A program made the translations under genes and the position numbers. Positions 63,427-64,000 of a stretch of DNA of 64,000 nucleotides are shown piece by piece. How positions within the stretch are numbered: the first letter of the stretch is position 1; every line of letters begins with the position of its first letter. Below the pieces are notes generated by a model. The model was not told the DNA's origin. It searched no databases and worked only from the letters and a program-made list of their open reading frames with translations. This DNA comes from Fasciolopsis buskii. Taxonomy: Eukaryota; Platyhelminthes; Trematoda; Plagiorchiida; Fasciolidae. Location: assembly GCA_008360955.1 (NCBI GenBank), contig LUCM01001620.1, forward strand, positions 132,244-196,243, written 5' to 3'.

Positions 63427-64000
63427 CACTGTAAACTCCTCAGGCATGGAAACTTCTTTGTATTCGAAGAAAACTGCTAGTTTACAGAAGAGTTGAGTAG
63501 CTTCATATTTGTGGTATGACTCTAGGTTGGATCAATAAGATTCGATCAAACCAAAGCATCCGTTGTAATGCTCTTCTCATTTTTGTTGGTAAGCTGTGCT
63601 TGAACATGTATTCGTTTTCTCATCTAACAGACTACCGATTTATTAACGAATAATGAAGTGAGTAAACTTACTTTTCTAGTTTAGTTGCGTTTTTATGAAT
63701 ACACTTCTGTTCTCATCTACGGAAAAATTCATTTTATGAATTTCCTTATTCTGGGTGGTCGCTGCATCTTGCCTGCTCAGAGAGTAAATAATGAGGAGGT
63801 GTCTTCTTAATTTGTGTGCGGACAACGACTTATTGCTCTCTGTCACGAACTCCATCACGGTGTACATAGCACATCGACGTGGCGCTCTAACATGACTGGG
63901 GTATTGTGTCATTAAGCTACTGTTGGTGCGGTTTTCTCCAAAATTGTAAATTACACTGGAATACATACTTTGACTTGAACCACGTGTTGTTTTTAATGCA
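63427..64000 (-). repeat. Right arm of giant inverted repeat
   Basis: This is the reverse complement of 62,834-63,407. It runs to the last base of the window, so its true end is unknown. Confidence 0.95.

Noticed and set aside
1..64000. CRISPR arrays, bacterial operons, rRNA genes
   Set aside because: No regularly spaced direct repeats, no ribosome-binding-site/operon layout and no rRNA-like conserved cores; the window is eukaryotic.

Overview
This window is eukaryotic nuclear DNA. It is AT-rich and intron-dense, and it is full of decayed non-LTR retrotransposons. The retrotransposon protein remnants (an RTE-like family, a CR1-like element, Penelope-like pieces and possible gypsy-like pieces) and the very long introns resemble what I know from parasitic flatworm genomes (trematodes or cestodes). 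That taxonomic reading is an inference from recognised protein patterns, not from a search.

The main host gene is on the minus strand and spans at least 13,350-47,490. Twelve exons can be joined by reading frame, splice phase and GT/AG sites into a calcium/calmodulin-type serine/threonine phosphatase of the PPEF/RdgC family: an IQ motif, a PPP catalytic core (GDIHG, GDFVDRG, RGNHED, HGG, RSH) and a C-terminal EF-hand region ending in a stop codon at 13,350. Two exons are only 37 and 49 nt long and sit in introns of up to 9 kb. The first coding exon, one exon between the IQ exon and the 44.4 kb exon, and a variable linker between 22.3 and 23.6 kb are not resolved.

Transposable elements lie in and around this gene. 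RTE-like fragments are at 1.4-2.5 kb (+), 14.5-15.7 kb (-), 26.2-27.5 kb (+), 37.7-38.2 kb (-), 56.2-57.3 kb (+) and 60.7-62.8 kb (-). A CR1-like element is at 28.9-31.8 kb (+), with an intact YADD but stops elsewhere. A Penelope-like RT fragment is at 35.9-36.3 kb (+). A decayed hammerhead-ribozyme-like motif is at 17.61-17.67 kb (-). Possible gypsy-like pol ends in opposite orientations are at 51.3-52.3 kb. Several tRNA-like segments may be SINE remnants.

A second, unidentified minus-strand gene may contribute exons at 58.0-58.2 and 59.3-59.5 kb. The window ends in a near-perfect giant palindrome (62,834-64,000: two 574-bp arms around a 19-bp spacer), which is either a very recent inverted duplication or an assembly/sequencing fold-back. 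The rest, about half the window, shows no coding signal that I can defend.
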